From Rheinheimera sp. (GTDB taxonomy: Bacteria; Pseudomonadota; Gammaproteobacteria; Enterobacterales; Alteromonadaceae): a stretch of 64,000 nt of DNA. Below, one piece after another: positions 44,330-54,672 of this stretch (position 1 is the stretch's first letter; every line of letters begins with the position of its first letter). The position numbers and the translations under genes are program-made. Under the pieces are notes generated by a model. It made no database searches. It saw nothing but the letters and a program-made list of their open reading frames with translations, and was not told where the DNA came from. The stretch is from positions 62,001-126,000 of the forward strand of contig NZ_JAVBXS010000013.1 in the NCBI RefSeq assembly GCF_030824435.1. Direction: 5' to 3'.

Positions 44330-46293
44330 GCAGCCCGACATCCAGCCTGGCTCCGCCAACCCAAACCGTCGTGCTCTGGCGTTTATGGCTGCTGCAGACA
44401 TTGCTGCTTGCTTTGTTGTCGCCCGCCTTTAATTTCTGGAGTCTGGCCATTTTTTCGTTATTGCTGCTGGCGAAATTGCCGCAGTTGTTGTTGGGGCGAC
44501 CGGTCTGGAGCCTGAGGTTATCGAATCTGCTGGCTCTGGTGATAGTGGCGGCACTTTTGCTGTTTGCCCGCGATCTTGGGGTATTACACCTGATGATCCA
44601 CCTGTTGTTGCTGGCAGCCATCTTGCGATTATTGGGCTTTCGCCATGCCGATCAGGCCGATATACAGCAGCTGTTATGGGTGCAGTATTTTTTATTTGCC
44701 TGCTGTTTTATCCTGCATCAGTCGTTGGGCATGGCGCTGCTGGTATTTTTGTTGTTGTTGTTACAACTGCAGACACATTATCTGGCTTTTGCCGCGCCCG
44801 GCAGCCATTTTCCGCTAAAAACCAGCTTAAAAATTGCCTTGTTGTTTGTCCCATTCTGGCTGGTGTTGTTTTTATTGTTCCCGCGTATTGCGCCGCTCTG
44901 GGCTTTGCCTGACAGCAAAAGTGCCATGACAGGCCTTGGTGAAGAACTGAATCCGGGCAGTATTGAACGGCTGGTGGAAACCGATCAGCTGGCATTCAGG
45001 GTCGAGTTTCACAGCCGCAAACCCAGAGCCGATGAGTTGTATTGGCGTGCACGCATTTACGACACTTTTGATGGCGCCAGCTGGCGACGCCGTCACAACG
45101 ACGAACAAGCCGACTTTAGCCGGATGAAATATTCGCCAGCCAACAGGCTCAGTTACAAAATTATTGCCGAACCCCATCAGCAGCGTCATTTATACAGCCT
45201 TGGCGTGCCTGTGCGGCTTATTTATCCGCAGCGTGCAGACACCGACGCCTTGCTAAGCAGCCGCACATTGCTGTCACAACGTGCCAGTTTTCAAATTCAG
45301 AGTGTGTTAGCACCGGTGCCAGACTTGCCGCTCAATCAGGATAGCAATCTGCAACTGCCAGAGGGCAACCCAAAAAGCCGGGCACTGGCCGCTGAACTGG
45401 CAAAACAATATCCACAGCCGGACCAGCTGGTATTGGCCATAGGCCGGTATTTACGCGAAGGTGGTTTTCGTTACAGCCTGACGCCACCGGCATTGTCCGG
45501 TGACCAGATTGATATGTTTTTGTGGCAAAGCAAAACAGGTTTTTGCAGCCATTATGCCCAAACCACCACCTTTTTATTACGTGCCGCCAAGGTGCCAGCC
45601 CGTATTGTGGCGGGTTATCTGGGGGGAGAATGGCGTGATGGTCAGAATTATCTGGAAGTCAGCCAGCGTGCCGCCCATGCCTGGGTGGAGTACCGCCATA
45701 ATGGCGCCTGGCATAAGTTTGACCCTACACTGGAAGTGGCACCTGAGCGGCTTTTTTCCAGTCTTGAAGACTTGTTGTCGGCCACTGAGTTATTACGATT
45801 ACAAGGCAATTGGCTAAGCAGAGCCGGTTTTGCCAAACAATGGCTGCAACAGCTGGAAGACCTGGATTATTACTGGTCACGCTGGGTGCTTGGTTTTGAC
45901 TCTGAACAACAACAGTCGCTGTTAAGCAGTGTGAAATCGCGTATACAACAGCTTGCGGCCCTGAACTGGTGGCATTACAGCAAAGTGTTATTGCTGTTGC
46001 TTGGTGCCTTGGCCATCAGCTGGCTGGCTTTTTTGCGCCTGACAAGAGCGCCCCGCTCTGTGTCGGCCTGGCTGATTGCCGAACTGGCTGCTGTTGGCGC
46101 CAAAACACCACAACAAACGGTATTGCAATATATTCTCAGCCTTAGCGGGAATACGGCCGCCAGCCAACAACTGACACAGCAGCTGGCTGATGACTACCAG
46201 CAACTGGTGTTTGCCGGTGATGTCAGCCTGGAAAAAAATGTCAAAAACAAGGTTAAACAACTGAAAAAACTATTAAAACAACAACGCCGCTAA
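44323..46293 (+). CDS. Transglutaminase-like membrane protein (TgpA type)
   Basis: 656 residues from ATG 44323 (GGAGG upstream). About six hydrophobic segments fill residues 20-200. A periplasmic transglutaminase-like domain follows, with the catalytic Cys in SKTGFCSHYAQTTTFLLRAAKVPARIVAGYLGGEW, His in AHAWVEYRHNGAWH and Asp in KFDPTLEV. One further membrane segment (LLLLLGALAISWLAFLRL) and a DUF4129-like cytoplasmic tail end the protein. It matches TgpA of Pseudomonas, an essential protein of unknown substrate. Last gene of the MoxR-DUF58-TgpA operon. Confidence 0.92.
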   Translation: MLSSPTSSLAPPTQTVVLWRLWLLQTLLLALLSPAFNFWSLAIFSLLLLAKLPQLLLGRPVWSLRLSNLLALVIVAALLLFARDLGVLHLMIHLLLLAAILRLLGFRHADQADIQQLLWVQYFLFACCFILHQSLGMALLVFLLLLLQLQTHYLAFAAPGSHFPLKTSLKIALLFVPFWLVLFLLFPRIAPLWALPDSKSAMTGLGEELNPGSIERLVETDQLAFRVEFHSRKPRADELYWRARIYDTFDGASWRRRHNDEQADFSRMKYSPANRLSYKIIAEPHQQRHLYSLGVPVRLIYPQRADTDALLSSRTLLSQRASFQIQSVLAPVPDLPLNQDSNLQLPEGNPKSRALAAELAKQYPQPDQLVLAIGRYLREGGFRYSLTPPALSGDQIDMFLWQSKTGFCSHYAQTTTFLLRAAKVPARIVAGYLGGEWRDGQNYLEVSQRAAHAWVEYRHNGAWHKFDPTLEVAPERLFSSLEDLLSATELLRLQGNWLSRAGFAKQWLQQLEDLDYYWSRWVLGFDSEQQQSLLSSVKSRIQQLAALNWWHYSKVLLLLLGALAISWLAFLRLTRAPRSVSAWLIAELAAVGAKTPQQTVLQYILSLSGNTAASQQLTQQLADDYQQLVFAGDVSLEKNVKNKVKQLKKLLKQQRR

Positions 46294-46309
46294 AGCGGCG
46301 TTGTGTTTT
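46281..46309 (+). terminator. Intrinsic terminator overlapping tgpA stop
   Basis: ACAACGCCGC / GCGGCGTTGT perfect 10-bp arms around TAAA, followed by GTTTT. The loop contains the TAA stop of the transglutaminase gene. Confidence 0.8.
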
Positions 46310-46331
46310 GACAAAAAAGCAACAGACTGAA

Positions 46332-46565
46332 TCAGGTACCAAGAATCCGCAACGCAATCTGCACATGTTCGGCGCAGCTGCGGCCAAGGTCTGTCAGATA
46401 TCCCCCATCTTCTTGTGTCACCAAACCTTTTTGATATAACCGTGCTATTGCCGCTTTACTGGCGTCATCGGCACTTTTGTGTGCTTTGATGCCTTCAAGG
46501 CTACTGTCTAAATTAAATAAATTAAGAATACGGATTTCGGCATTGAGGTCAGCATTTACAGGCAT
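46332..46565 (-). CDS. TIGR02647-type small protein
   Basis: 77 residues from ATG 46565, which has a strong AAGGAGG 5 nt upstream; the longer frame to 46643 has none. The sequence NAEIRILNLFNLDSSLEGIKAHKSADDASKAAIARLYQKGLVTQEDGGYLTDLGRSCAEHVQIAL fits the conserved small family TIGR02647 of gammaproteobacteria as I remember it. It looks like a winged-helix, perhaps DNA-binding; function unknown. Confidence 0.82.
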   Translation of the reverse strand: MPVNADLNAEIRILNLFNLDSSLEGIKAHKSADDASKAAIARLYQKGLVTQEDGGYLTDLGRSCAEHVQIALRILGT

Positions 46566-46656
46566 AAAGCCTCCTTGTTCGATTGCTGTGTCAATCTGAG
46601 TCTGCATCAGTGGGGTCGGACCTGCGAGCCGGGCTTTTCCCACTGCGCAAAGCCCG

Positions 46657-47214
46657 CTAGTTTAATGATTCATCACGCCAGAATTTTGTCCCTTTGATGG
46701 TAGCCTGTAACGCCAGCCCCGATTCTGTCAGCTGATAAATGGTAATGTTATCAACAGTGATTTCGCCCCCTATCGCATCGCCCTTGTCTTTTGCCTTGGC
46801 CGCTGCATCCAGCTGGCCGCCAAAAGCCCAGCCATGATCAACAAAACGGCGCAGCGCTTCTTTGGTATGGAACACAAATACCAGGCGATAATCTTTAGCA
46901 CCCAAACCCAGACCTAAACCCAATTCACCCATTTTCATGTAAGTGACATTGCCGTTGTTGCTATGCACCACACCATAACCACCACCGGCACTGGCAAAAA
47001 TCAGGTTAACATTGGCATTGCTGAAGACGGCGTAACCGGCCGAACGTTCGATGCTATCTGCTGCATAAGGTTTTTGCCGGTATAAGGTGTTGAGGGTTTC
47101 GGCACGCATATTTTCAATCGATTGCCGCTGCTGCTCCACACTTTTCCCCTGATGTGAAGCACAGCCGGTTAACGTGATGGCGAACAGCGACAATATTAAA
47201 ATCCACTGCTTCAT
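46657..47214 (-). CDS. SYLF-domain (YSC84-type) lipoprotein
   Basis: 185 residues from ATG 47214 (AAGGAG 6 nt upstream). Lipobox ITLTGC puts the lipidated Cys at 18. The SYLF lipid-binding domain fills most of the rest: GYAVFSNANVNLIFASAGGGYGVVHSN, MGELGLGLGLGAKDYRLVFVFHTKEALRRFVDHGWAFGGQLDAAAKAKD. These domains bind phosphoinositides in eukaryotes; bacterial versions are periplasmic lipoproteins of unclear role. Single gene. Confidence 0.88.
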   Translation of the reverse strand: MKQWILILSLFAITLTGCASHQGKSVEQQRQSIENMRAETLNTLYRQKPYAADSIERSAGYAVFSNANVNLIFASAGGGYGVVHSNNGNVTYMKMGELGLGLGLGAKDYRLVFVFHTKEALRRFVDHGWAFGGQLDAAAKAKDKGDAIGGEITVDNITIYQLTESGLALQATIKGTKFWRDESLN

Positions 47215-47603
47215 TGTTGCTCCTTTTGCGGATGTTATTGTTATCAGACCACCAGTTGCAGATATTGCCGGGCAAAAGGCAGTGTTTTTGCCAAATGATG
47301 TTGCACTCTGACTGAAATGATTAAACAAAGTTGCGCAGTCAAGTGACTGAATATCAATTGTTTCACACTGTTCCACAGCCAGAGGCAGTTGTAAACACCT
47401 GAACAAAGCAAAAGTGCGGCACAAAAGCAAAATGAAAAACCAAAATGCTGTCAGGCGCTTATGCAAAACAAAGCAGGCAACCGACTTGATGGGTAGGATA
47501 CAGAGCTAACTGGCGTTTTATGCGAAGGCAATAAAAAAACGGGTTGTATTCACAACCCGTTTTTTTATCTTTGCGCCCGCTTACACTGGCCGAAACAAAT
47601 CCA
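47215..47603. other. Intergenic region, 389 bp
   Basis: Upstream of the SYLF lipoprotein. It contains the htpX terminator (47533-47566) and otherwise AT-rich sequence with no ORF that has a ribosome site. Nothing else recognised. Confidence 0.5.
47533..47566. terminator. Bidirectional intrinsic terminator
   Basis: AAAAAAACGGGTTGT / ACAACCCGTTTTTTT arms (15 bp) around ATTC with T-runs on both strands. It is the end of htpX on the minus strand. Confidence 0.9.
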
Positions 47604-48476
47604 TCAGCGCTGCTGACGCAAAGCTTCAATACGTTTTTCCAAAGGCGGATGACTCATAAAAAGCTCAGAAGCCGCTGGTTTATTGGCAATACCAAAAGCC
47701 ATCATTGAACCTTCCAGCTGGCTTTCGTGGTTATTGCGCAGACGCTCCAGCGCAGCCATCATTTTGTTGGCTCCCACAAGTTTGGCGGCACCGGCATCGG
47801 CACGGTATTCACGCTGGCGCGAGAACCACATCACAATGACACTTGCCAGTACACCAAAAATCATTTCCAGTACAAAAACAGTAGCCATATAAGCAAAACC
47901 GCCGCTGGAGGATTCTTCATCGCTGCTGCGACCAGCGTTGGAAATAGCACCGGCAATCAGGCGGGCCATGAAAATCACAAAGGTATTGACCACCCCCTGA
48001 ATGAGCGTCAGCGTCACCATGTCACCGTTAGCAACGTGCGACACTTCATGCGCCAGCACTGCTTCTACTTCGTCTTCACGCATATTGCGTAATAAGCCTG
48101 TGCTGACAGCAACCAAAGCATTGTTACGGTTCATACCTGTGGCAAAAGCATTCATTTCCGGTGAATCGTAAATAGCAACTTCCGGCATGCCGATACCAGC
48201 TTGTTGTGCCTGACGGGCAACAGTGCTCATCAGCCATTGCTCAGTGGCGTTGCGTGGTTGTTCAATCACCACTGCGCCTGTAGAGCGTTTTGCCATCCAT
48301 TTGGACATAGCCAGAGAAATAAAAGAACCACCAAAACCAAAAACTGCGGCAAGCACCAGCAAGCCACCCATGCTGCTACGATCAATGCCAAACACTTTAA
48401 AAATGATGCTTAAGACAATGGACAACACCAGCATCACAGCTAAGTTGGTCAATAAAAACAGCACTATACGCTTCAT
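47604..48476 (-). CDS. htpX: Membrane protease HtpX (M48B)
   Basis: 290 residues. Two N-terminal membrane segments ([45 protein letters not shown]), then the zinc site [13 protein letters not shown] with His143 and His147 and the third ligand Glu in [12 protein letters not shown]. Two further hydrophobic segments. It degrades misfolded membrane proteins in the inner membrane together with Fts[15 protein letters not shown] is the conserved C-terminus. Confidence 0.96.
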   Translation of the reverse strand: MKRIVLFLLTNLAVMLVLSIVLSIIFKVFGIDRSSMGGLLVLAAVFGFGGSFISLAMSKWMAKRSTGAVVIEQPRNATEQWLMSTVARQAQQAGIGMPEVAIYDSPEMNAFATGMNRNNALVAVSTGLLRNMREDEVEAVLAHEVSHVANGDMVTLTLIQGVVNTFVIFMARLIAGAISNAGRSSDEESSSGGFAYMATVFVLEMIFGVLASVIVMWFSRQREYRADAGAAKLVGANKMMAALERLRNNHESQLEGSMMAFGIANKPAASELFMSHPPLEKRIEALRQQR

Positions 48477-48614
48477 AAATACCTCGGTTACTTCATTCGA
48501 TGTTGCTACTATATGGGCTTAACGCCGGTTTTCAACCACAGCTTGTGCCTGATTTGTAAGGGTTGATGTCAGGCAACCAAACCTTGCTGCAATTTTGTAC
48601 CTGATGGAGTTTGT

Positions 48615-49319
48615 ATGAAATTATTGTTATTAAGTTCATCCCGTGCTGCCAACAGCGCTTATCTGGCGCCTAATCTGGCACTTATTGGGCAGCATCTGGC
48701 TGGTGTGAAAAAAGTGCTGTTTATTCCTTATGCTGCTGTCAGCATCAGTTACGACGCTTATCAGCAGATGGTTCAGCAAGCTTTTGACGCTATAGGTATT
48801 GAAGTTGACAGTATTCACCTGCATCAGAACCCCAGACTTGCAGTGGCGCAGGCCGAAGCCATAGTGGTTGGTGGAGGTAATACCTTTGTCTTGTTACACC
48901 AGTTGTATCAAGAGGGCTTAATGAATGAAATCCGGGCGCAAGTGGCCAACAATGTGCCTTATCTGGGCTGGAGTGCCGGTTCTAATATTGCAGGCCTGAG
49001 TATCCGCACCACCAACGATATGCCGATTGTTGAACCTGAATCTTTTACCGCATTAAATTTGCTGCCTTGTCAGCTGAACCCACATTACAGCGACTATAAA
49101 CCTGAAGGTTTTCATGGTGAAACCCGTGATATGCGCCTGAATGAATTTATGTTGTTAAACCCCGATACCCCTATTGTTGCTTTACCTGAAGGCACAGCGT
49201 TATTGCGCCAGGCTGATGAGTTAAGTTATCAGGGCAATGTGGATGGTTATTTGTTTATTGGCGGCAGCAAAACTGCCATTTTGCCAGGGGCTGAACTTTC
49301 CGCATTTTTGCAACTGTAA
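48615..49319 (+). CDS. pepE: Dipeptidase E (alpha-aspartyl dipeptidase)
   Basis: 234 residues of family S51. The nucleophile is Ser120 in LGWSAGSNIAGLSIRTTNDMPI; upstream IVVGGGNTFVLLHQLYQ and downstream NPHYSDYKPEGFHGETRDMRLNEF and GTALLRQ agree. It splits N-terminal aspartyl dipeptides in the cytoplasm. Single gene ending 11 bp from the convergent bioD stop. Confidence 0.92.
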   Translation: MKLLLLSSSRAANSAYLAPNLALIGQHLAGVKKVLFIPYAAVSISYDAYQQMVQQAFDAIGIEVDSIHLHQNPRLAVAQAEAIVVGGGNTFVLLHQLYQEGLMNEIRAQVANNVPYLGWSAGSNIAGLSIRTTNDMPIVEPESFTALNLLPCQLNPHYSDYKPEGFHGETRDMRLNEFMLLNPDTPIVALPEGTALLRQADELSYQGNVDGYLFIGGSKTAILPGAELSAFLQL

Positions 49320-49329
49320 AAAAGCGTCT

Positions 49330-50040
49330 TTAATTCAGCTGTAAAAGCAGCGCCTGTGCCAATTGAGTTTCTATTGGCAATTGTTGTTCGGGCGCGCTTT
49401 GGCAAGCCTCCTGTTGGCAAATACCCTGTTGATAAGGCACCACACCAAGGCAGGGCCAGGGTAAACGTTGTTGTAAGTCGGTGATATTTTCCTGAAGTAA
49501 CAACATATTGGGGTCAACACAATTGGCTACCCAACCCAGCACTCTGGCGCCTGAACGTTGTAACTCTCTTGCTGTTAACAGGGCATGATTCAGACAACCG
49601 AGTTTCATGCCCACCACCAACAGTACCGGCAGCTGATGGCGTAGCACCCAGTCGGCCAGATAAGTATTGTTATTTAACGGCAATAACCAGCCACCGGCGC
49701 CTTCAATGAGCCGCACCTGAGCGTCGCATCCGGCGGTCTTTTGAAGCTGTGCATCCAATAAAGCCAGATCAATAGCCGTATCACAAGCTGTTGCCGCCAG
49801 ATGTGGCGCCACAGGCGCCTGGAACAATACCGGGTTCACCTCCTGATATGACAAAGGCCTAGCCGATAACAGCTGTAACATTTTGGCGTCGCTATTTTTA
49901 CCGTCTGTATCCACACCTGCCGCTATCGGTTTTAAACCAATAGCCGGCACTTTTAAATGGGCAAAACCACGCAGCAACAAAGTGCTGATATAAGTTTTGC
50001 CGGCGTCGGTGTCAGTTGCTGTGATAAAAATGCTGTGCAT
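49330..50040 (-). CDS. bioD: Dethiobiotin synthetase
   Basis: 236 residues. P-loop-type ATP site IFITATDTDAGKTYIS, KPIAAGV, and RLIEGAGGWLLPLN match the family. It makes the ureido ring of dethiobiotin from DAPA, CO2 and ATP. Last gene of the bioBFCD cluster, 53 bp after bioC. Confidence 0.93.
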   Translation of the reverse strand: MHSIFITATDTDAGKTYISTLLLRGFAHLKVPAIGLKPIAAGVDTDGKNSDAKMLQLLSARPLSYQEVNPVLFQAPVAPHLAATACDTAIDLALLDAQLQKTAGCDAQVRLIEGAGGWLLPLNNNTYLADWVLRHQLPVLLVVGMKLGCLNHALLTARELQRSGARVLGWVANCVDPNMLLLQENITDLQQRLPWPCLGVVPYQQGICQQEACQSAPEQQLPIETQLAQALLLQLN

Positions 50041-50093
50041 AAAGGTCTCTGGAAGATGATAAGGACTTGTTTTTAAACTATTTCAGGCCGGTG

Positions 50094-50963
50094 TTAACGG
50101 CTCTTTCTGGCTACTATTTTTAGTACCTGATAACTCAGCGGCAAACCTTGTTCAGTGCGAAACTGCTCGTAAGCTTTGGCAAACTGCAACCAGCGTTTTT
50201 TACCACCAAGACCGGAATCAGAGCGGCCTGCCACATAATTGGCGCCAATTTGTTTAAAACTGCGGGCCAGGCTTTGTACATCGGGGTAAAACAGCTGATA
50301 AGTCCGTATGTCACTCTGGCAGACAAAACCTTGTGCACTGGCTGCTGCCAGTACTTGCGCTGCTGATAAAAACTTTAGTTGATGGGCATGGTTATCCACT
50401 TGTGCCCAGCTTTGGCGAAATTCGGCCATCGAATCTGTCACTAAAGTACTCAGATAAAAGCAACCGTTATCTTTCAGTACCCGGTGAAACTCCGCAAAAA
50501 CGTCGGCTGGTTTGGGGCACCACTGCAACATTAAACTGCTGAAAATGCTATCTATGCAATTTGCGGGAATGGGCAATGCAGTAGCGTCCGCTTCGATAAA
50601 ACAACTGGCCTGGTTCAGGGTTTTGGCTTCTGCCAACATTTGGGCACTTAAATCGGCAGCCCAAAGTTCAGAACAATAGTTTTTAAGCTTCGGGTGTAAC
50701 CAACCGGGGCCACAACCCATATCCAGCAAGCGTTTTTGCTGCTGTGGTGTAACTTCGGGTAAAAGTGCCAATAAATCAGCCGCCACCTGCTGCTGCAATC
50801 TGGCACCGGACTGATAACTTTGTGCTGCTTTATCAAAATGCCGGCTAACGATATTTTTGGCGCCAGCCTGCTTTTTTGCGTGAACCCTGTTTTCTGCACC
50901 CGCCTTTACCGGCAGTGGCAACACATCGGCCGCTCCTGCATCCATAGCCACAATGGCACTCAT
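50094..50963 (-). CDS. bioC: Malonyl-ACP O-methyltransferase
   Basis: 289 residues. The first about 35 residues are Ala/Lys-rich, then IVSRHFDKAAQSYQSGARLQQQVAADLLALLP, the SAM motif RLLDMGCGPGWL, ADLSAQMLAEAK and DSIFSSLMLQWCPKPADVFAEFHRVLK. It methylates malonyl-ACP so that pimeloyl can be built. ATG overlaps the bioF stop (ATGA). No bioH is seen here. Confidence 0.92.
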   Translation of the reverse strand: MSAIVAMDAGAADVLPLPVKAGAENRVHAKKQAGAKNIVSRHFDKAAQSYQSGARLQQQVAADLLALLPEVTPQQQKRLLDMGCGPGWLHPKLKNYCSELWAADLSAQMLAEAKTLNQASCFIEADATALPIPANCIDSIFSSLMLQWCPKPADVFAEFHRVLKDNGCFYLSTLVTDSMAEFRQSWAQVDNHAHQLKFLSAAQVLAAASAQGFVCQSDIRTYQLFYPDVQSLARSFKQIGANYVAGRSDSGLGGKKRWLQFAKAYEQFRTEQGLPLSYQVLKIVARKSR

Positions 50964-52111
50964 AACAAATCCTTTAAGGTTTTAAACAGCAGCTGTAAAT
51001 CTGCCTGAGTGTGCAAAGCGCTTAAAGTGATACGCAGCCTGGCCTGATTAAGCGGCACTGTTGGTGCGCGAATAGCGCTGAGCCAAATACCCTGCTCTGC
51101 CAGCTGCTGACTGACCAACATGGCTTTGTGGCTGTCGCCAATCAACAGCGGCTGAATAGCACTTTGGGAGGGCATCAGCGCCAGCTCATAATGCGCCGCC
51201 AGTTCACGGCACAAACTGATATTGCTTTGTAGTGCATCACGACGCCATTGCTCACTGCGGCACAGCTGAATACTCTGGCGCATGGCTACAGCCAAAGCCG
51301 GAGATAAAGCAGTGCTGTAAATAAAATGCCGGGCTTTTTGCGTCAGATAATCGGCCACCAATTTGCTGGTAGCGAGAAAACCACCCTGTCCGCCTAAAGC
51401 TTTACCAAAATTGGCCATCAGACACTGGCTGGTTTGGCTGGCAAGGCCGGCAGCAGCCAATGAGCCTGCGCCTTCATTGCCAAGCACACCCAAACCATGG
51501 GCATCGTCCAGTAACAGAGGTGCCTGATATTGCTGGCATAACTGGCTTAAACGGAGCAAGTCAGGGCTGTCGCCGTCCATGCTAAACACGCCTTCAGTGG
51601 CAACCACGGCTTTATCACTATGACTAGTCAGCTGTTTTTCAAGCGACGCCAAATCGTTGTGTAAAAACCTTTGATAACCCCCCGGATGTTGCAAAGCGGC
51701 GTCAATCATCGACGCATGGCTGAGTTTATCCAGCAACAAGGTTTCATCGGTATCGGCAAGGCCAAGCAACATCGCCTGATTGGCAGCAAAACCGGAGCTG
51801 AATAACAACACAGCTTCCACATTCAGCCAGTCACAAATTTCGTCACAAAGCGCCTGATGGGGCGCCTGCTGACCACTGACCAGCGGCGAGCCTGTGCTGC
51901 CAACGCCATAATCAGCAGCGCCTTGTTGCAGCGCTGCAATAACAGCAGGATCGGCAGATAAACCCAGATAATCATTGCCGGAAAAATTTAGATAATCCCG
52001 GCCCTGATCACGGATCAAACGCCCTTTTACCTGCTGTGGCACCTTCAGCGCACGCAAAAGCCCGGCTTGTTGGCGCTCAGCCAGCAGTTGTTGCATCACT
52101 TCAACGCGCAT
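50960..52111 (-). CDS. bioF: 8-amino-7-oxononanoate synthase
   Basis: 383 residues, PLP-dependent. FSGNDYLGLS, GSTGSPLVSGQQAPHQALCDEICDWL, LLLDDAHGLGVLG, and NFGKALGGQGGFLAT with the catalytic Lys are all present. It condenses pimeloyl-ACP with alanine. Its ATG shares one base with the bioB stop (TGATG), showing translational coupling. Confidence 0.94.
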   Translation of the reverse strand: MRVEVMQQLLAERQQAGLLRALKVPQQVKGRLIRDQGRDYLNFSGNDYLGLSADPAVIAALQQGAADYGVGSTGSPLVSGQQAPHQALCDEICDWLNVEAVLLFSSGFAANQAMLLGLADTDETLLLDKLSHASMIDAALQHPGGYQRFLHNDLASLEKQLTSHSDKAVVATEGVFSMDGDSPDLLRLSQLCQQYQAPLLLDDAHGLGVLGNEGAGSLAAAGLASQTSQCLMANFGKALGGQGGFLATSKLVADYLTQKARHFIYSTALSPALAVAMRQSIQLCRSEQWRRDALQSNISLCRELAAHYELALMPSQSAIQPLLIGDSHKAMLVSQQLAEQGIWLSAIRAPTVPLNQARLRITLSALHTQADLQLLFKTLKDLL

Positions 52112-53154
52112 CAGCTGGCCGCGTGAAATAACGACGGTGTATTTTGTTCCTGAATTGCATCAGCCATAGCTGCTTCATAAGCTTCGTCCGACACATCATG
52201 GCGCTGCTCTGGTTTTAAACCCAGTTTGGCAAACAGCAACATATCAGCATCTGCTTCCGGGTTTTCAGTGGTCAGCAGTTTGTCACCGTAAAAAATTGAG
52301 TTGGCGCCGGCCATAAAACACAACGCCTGCATTTGTTCGTTCATGCGTGAGCGGCCAGCCGATAAACGCACGTGGCTTTTTGGCAACATAATACGGGCAA
52401 CGGCGATAGTGCGGATAAATTCAAAACCATCCAAATCTTCCACGTTTTCAAGCGGCGTACCGGCAACTTTCACCAGCATATTAATAGGCACACTCTGCGG
52501 ATGTTCCGGCAAATTGGCAATTTGCATTAAAAGCGCTGAGCGGTCGTTGGCACTTTCGCCCATGCCAACAATGCCACCACAACAAACTTTCATCCCGGCG
52601 TCGCGCACATGGCTAAGGGTATCTAACCTGTCCTGATAAGTCCGGGTGGTAATAATTTCACCATAAAATTCCGGCGAGGTGTCGAGGTTATGGTTGTAAT
52701 AATCCAAACCGGCTTCGGCCAGCTCCCGCGCCTGCTGCCCGTCCAGTTTGCCAAGGGTCATACAGGTTTCCAGCCCCATGGCTTTTACACCTTTGACCAT
52801 TTCCATAATGTACGGCATGTCACGTTGTTTAGGATTACTCCAGGCGGCGCCCATACAAAAACGGCTGGCACCTTTGTCTTTGGCAGCTTTGGCCTGGGTT
52901 AATACTTTTTCCACTTCCAATAAACGTTCGCGTTCAAGGCCGGTGTTGTAATGGCCGCTTTGTGGGCAATATTTACAATCTTCAGCGCAGGCACCGGTTT
53001 TAATCGATAACAAAGTGCTGACCTGCACTTCCTGCGGATTAAAGTTCGCTCTGTGGGTGAGCTGCGCCTGAAACATCAGCTCATTAAATGGCAATGCAAA
53101 AAGTGCATTCACTTCTTTAAGTGTCCAGTTATGGCGCACTGTTGAATAAGACAT
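52111..53154 (-). CDS. bioB: Biotin synthase
   Basis: 347 residues, radical [21 protein letters not shown] carries the CxxxCxxC cluster; [52 protein letters not shown] and [31 protein letters not shown] follow. It inserts sulfur into dethiobiotin. First gene of the cluster and divergent from bioA. Confidence 0.97.
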   Translation of the reverse strand: MSYSTVRHNWTLKEVNALFALPFNELMFQAQLTHRANFNPQEVQVSTLLSIKTGACAEDCKYCPQSGHYNTGLERERLLEVEKVLTQAKAAKDKGASRFCMGAAWSNPKQRDMPYIMEMVKGVKAMGLETCMTLGKLDGQQARELAEAGLDYYNHNLDTSPEFYGEIITTRTYQDRLDTLSHVRDAGMKVCCGGIVGMGESANDRSALLMQIANLPEHPQSVPINMLVKVAGTPLENVEDLDGFEFIRTIAVARIMLPKSHVRLSAGRSRMNEQMQALCFMAGANSIFYGDKLLTTENPEADADMLLFAKLGLKPEQRHDVSDEAYEAAMADAIQEQNTPSLFHAAS

Positions 53155-53283
53155 AAATTTCCCTGTAAGCCTTGAATAGCGGCATTGTAGTTCGATGAAT
53201 TTGCCGCTAGTCTAGCCGCCTGCCTTTTGAAGTCAACGCCAACCAGTTGATGAAGTTTACCACCGACCAATAAATGAGCATTT

Positions 53284-54579
53284 ATGGCTATTGATCTCGC
53301 TTTTGACCGTCAGCATATCTGGCACCCTTACACTTCATTAAAAAATCCGTTGCCGGTGTACCCGGTAGTGCGGGCCGAAGGATGCAGGCTTTATCTGGAA
53401 GATGGCCGCAGTTTAATAGACGGCACCTCCAGCTGGTGGTCGGCGGTGCATGGTTATAACCACCCTGCTCTTAATACTGCCGTTACCACCCAGTTGACCA
53501 ACATGAGCCATGTGATGTTTGGTGGCATAGTGCATCAACCTGCGGTGGATTTGGCCAAACTACTGCTGTCGATGGTGCCCGAAGGTTTAAACAAAGTGTT
53601 TTTTGCCGACAGCGGCTCTATTGCGGTGGAAGTGGCGCTGAAAATGGCCTTGCAGTATTGGTTGTCGCAAGGTGTGCAAACAAAAAGCAGAATATTAAGC
53701 CTGAGCAAGGCTTATCACGGTGATACTTTTGCCGCTATGTCGGTATGTGACCCGGATGATGGCATGCACGCGCTATTTAAAAGCCAGCTGACCCCCCATT
53801 TATTTGCACCGGCACCACAAAGCCGTTTTGACGGTGAATGGCTGCAAGAAGATGGCCAGAAACTGCGGCAACTATTCGAGCAGCATCATCAGGAACTGGC
53901 CGCCATGATAGTGGAGCCGGTATTACAAGGCGCAGGTGGTATGCGGATGTATCACCCGGACTATTTAAAACAATGCCGCGCTTTATGTGATGAATTTAAG
54001 GTGCTGCTGATTTGTGACGAAATTGCCACAGGTTTTGGCCGCACTGGCAAGTTATTTGCCTGTGATCACGCCGGGATCAGCCCGGATATTCTGTGTTTGG
54101 GTAAAGCGCTGAGCGGTGGTTATATCACCCTGGCCGCCACCTTATGTAATGATCTTGTGGCCGAAGGTATACAAGGTGCTTTAATGCACGGCCCAACTTA
54201 TATGGCCAATCCGCTGGCTTGTAGTGTGGCAGTGGCAAGCCTTGGCCTGATTCAGCAAAATCAATGGCAACAGCAGGTTCGCTTGATAGAGCAGCAGTTA
54301 AAAACTGAACTTGCCCCTGCCAGGCTATTGCCGCAGGTGGCCGATGTGCGGGTGCTTGGTGCTGTGGGTGTGGTGGAAATGACAGGTAATGTGGATGTAG
54401 CATTGTGTCAGCGTTTGTTTGTGGAGTCTGAAGTTTGGGTGCGGCCTTTTGGTAAGCTTTTGTATCTGATGCCACCTTTTATTATCAGCAGCCAGGAACT
54501 GACAGAGCTTACACAAGCGATCCTCAAAGTCTGTCAGCAGCCTATTCTGACCACAGAGGTCCCTTTACCTGGCGCCTGA
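53284..54579 (+). CDS. bioA: Adenosylmethionine-8-amino-7-oxononanoate aminotransferase
   Basis: 431 residues, PLP-dependent class [121 protein letters not shown] (PLP lysine) and [19 protein letters not shown] all match. It uses SAM as amino donor. The 129-bp gap to bioB should hold the BirA operator, but no clean match to TTGTAAACC-N15-GGTTTACAA was found. Confidence 0.96.
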   Translation: MAIDLAFDRQHIWHPYTSLKNPLPVYPVVRAEGCRLYLEDGRSLIDGTSSWWSAVHGYNHPALNTAVTTQLTNMSHVMFGGIVHQPAVDLAKLLLSMVPEGLNKVFFADSGSIAVEVALKMALQYWLSQGVQTKSRILSLSKAYHGDTFAAMSVCDPDDGMHALFKSQLTPHLFAPAPQSRFDGEWLQEDGQKLRQLFEQHHQELAAMIVEPVLQGAGGMRMYHPDYLKQCRALCDEFKVLLICDEIATGFGRTGKLFACDHAGISPDILCLGKALSGGYITLAATLCNDLVAEGIQGALMHGPTYMANPLACSVAVASLGLIQQNQWQQQVRLIEQQLKTELAPARLLPQVADVRVLGAVGVVEMTGNVDVALCQRLFVESEVWVRPFGKLLYLMPPFIISSQELTELTQAILKVCQQPILTTEVPLPGA

Positions 54580-54672
54580 ATGGTCAGTTTAATCAGTGGT
54601 CAGCATTATATGTTGAGCGCAAAGCGCAGTGGTGCTAAGTAGCTGTATGCCAAGGTGAAACTTTCAAACGAA

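Noticed and set aside
47215..47466. Longer N-terminus of the SYLF lipoprotein
   Set aside because: The lipobox starting at 47214 has an excellent ribosome site; the longer part looks random.
53155..53283. BirA operator called as a feature
   Set aside because: Only about half of the consensus bases match, so it is kept as a finding only.
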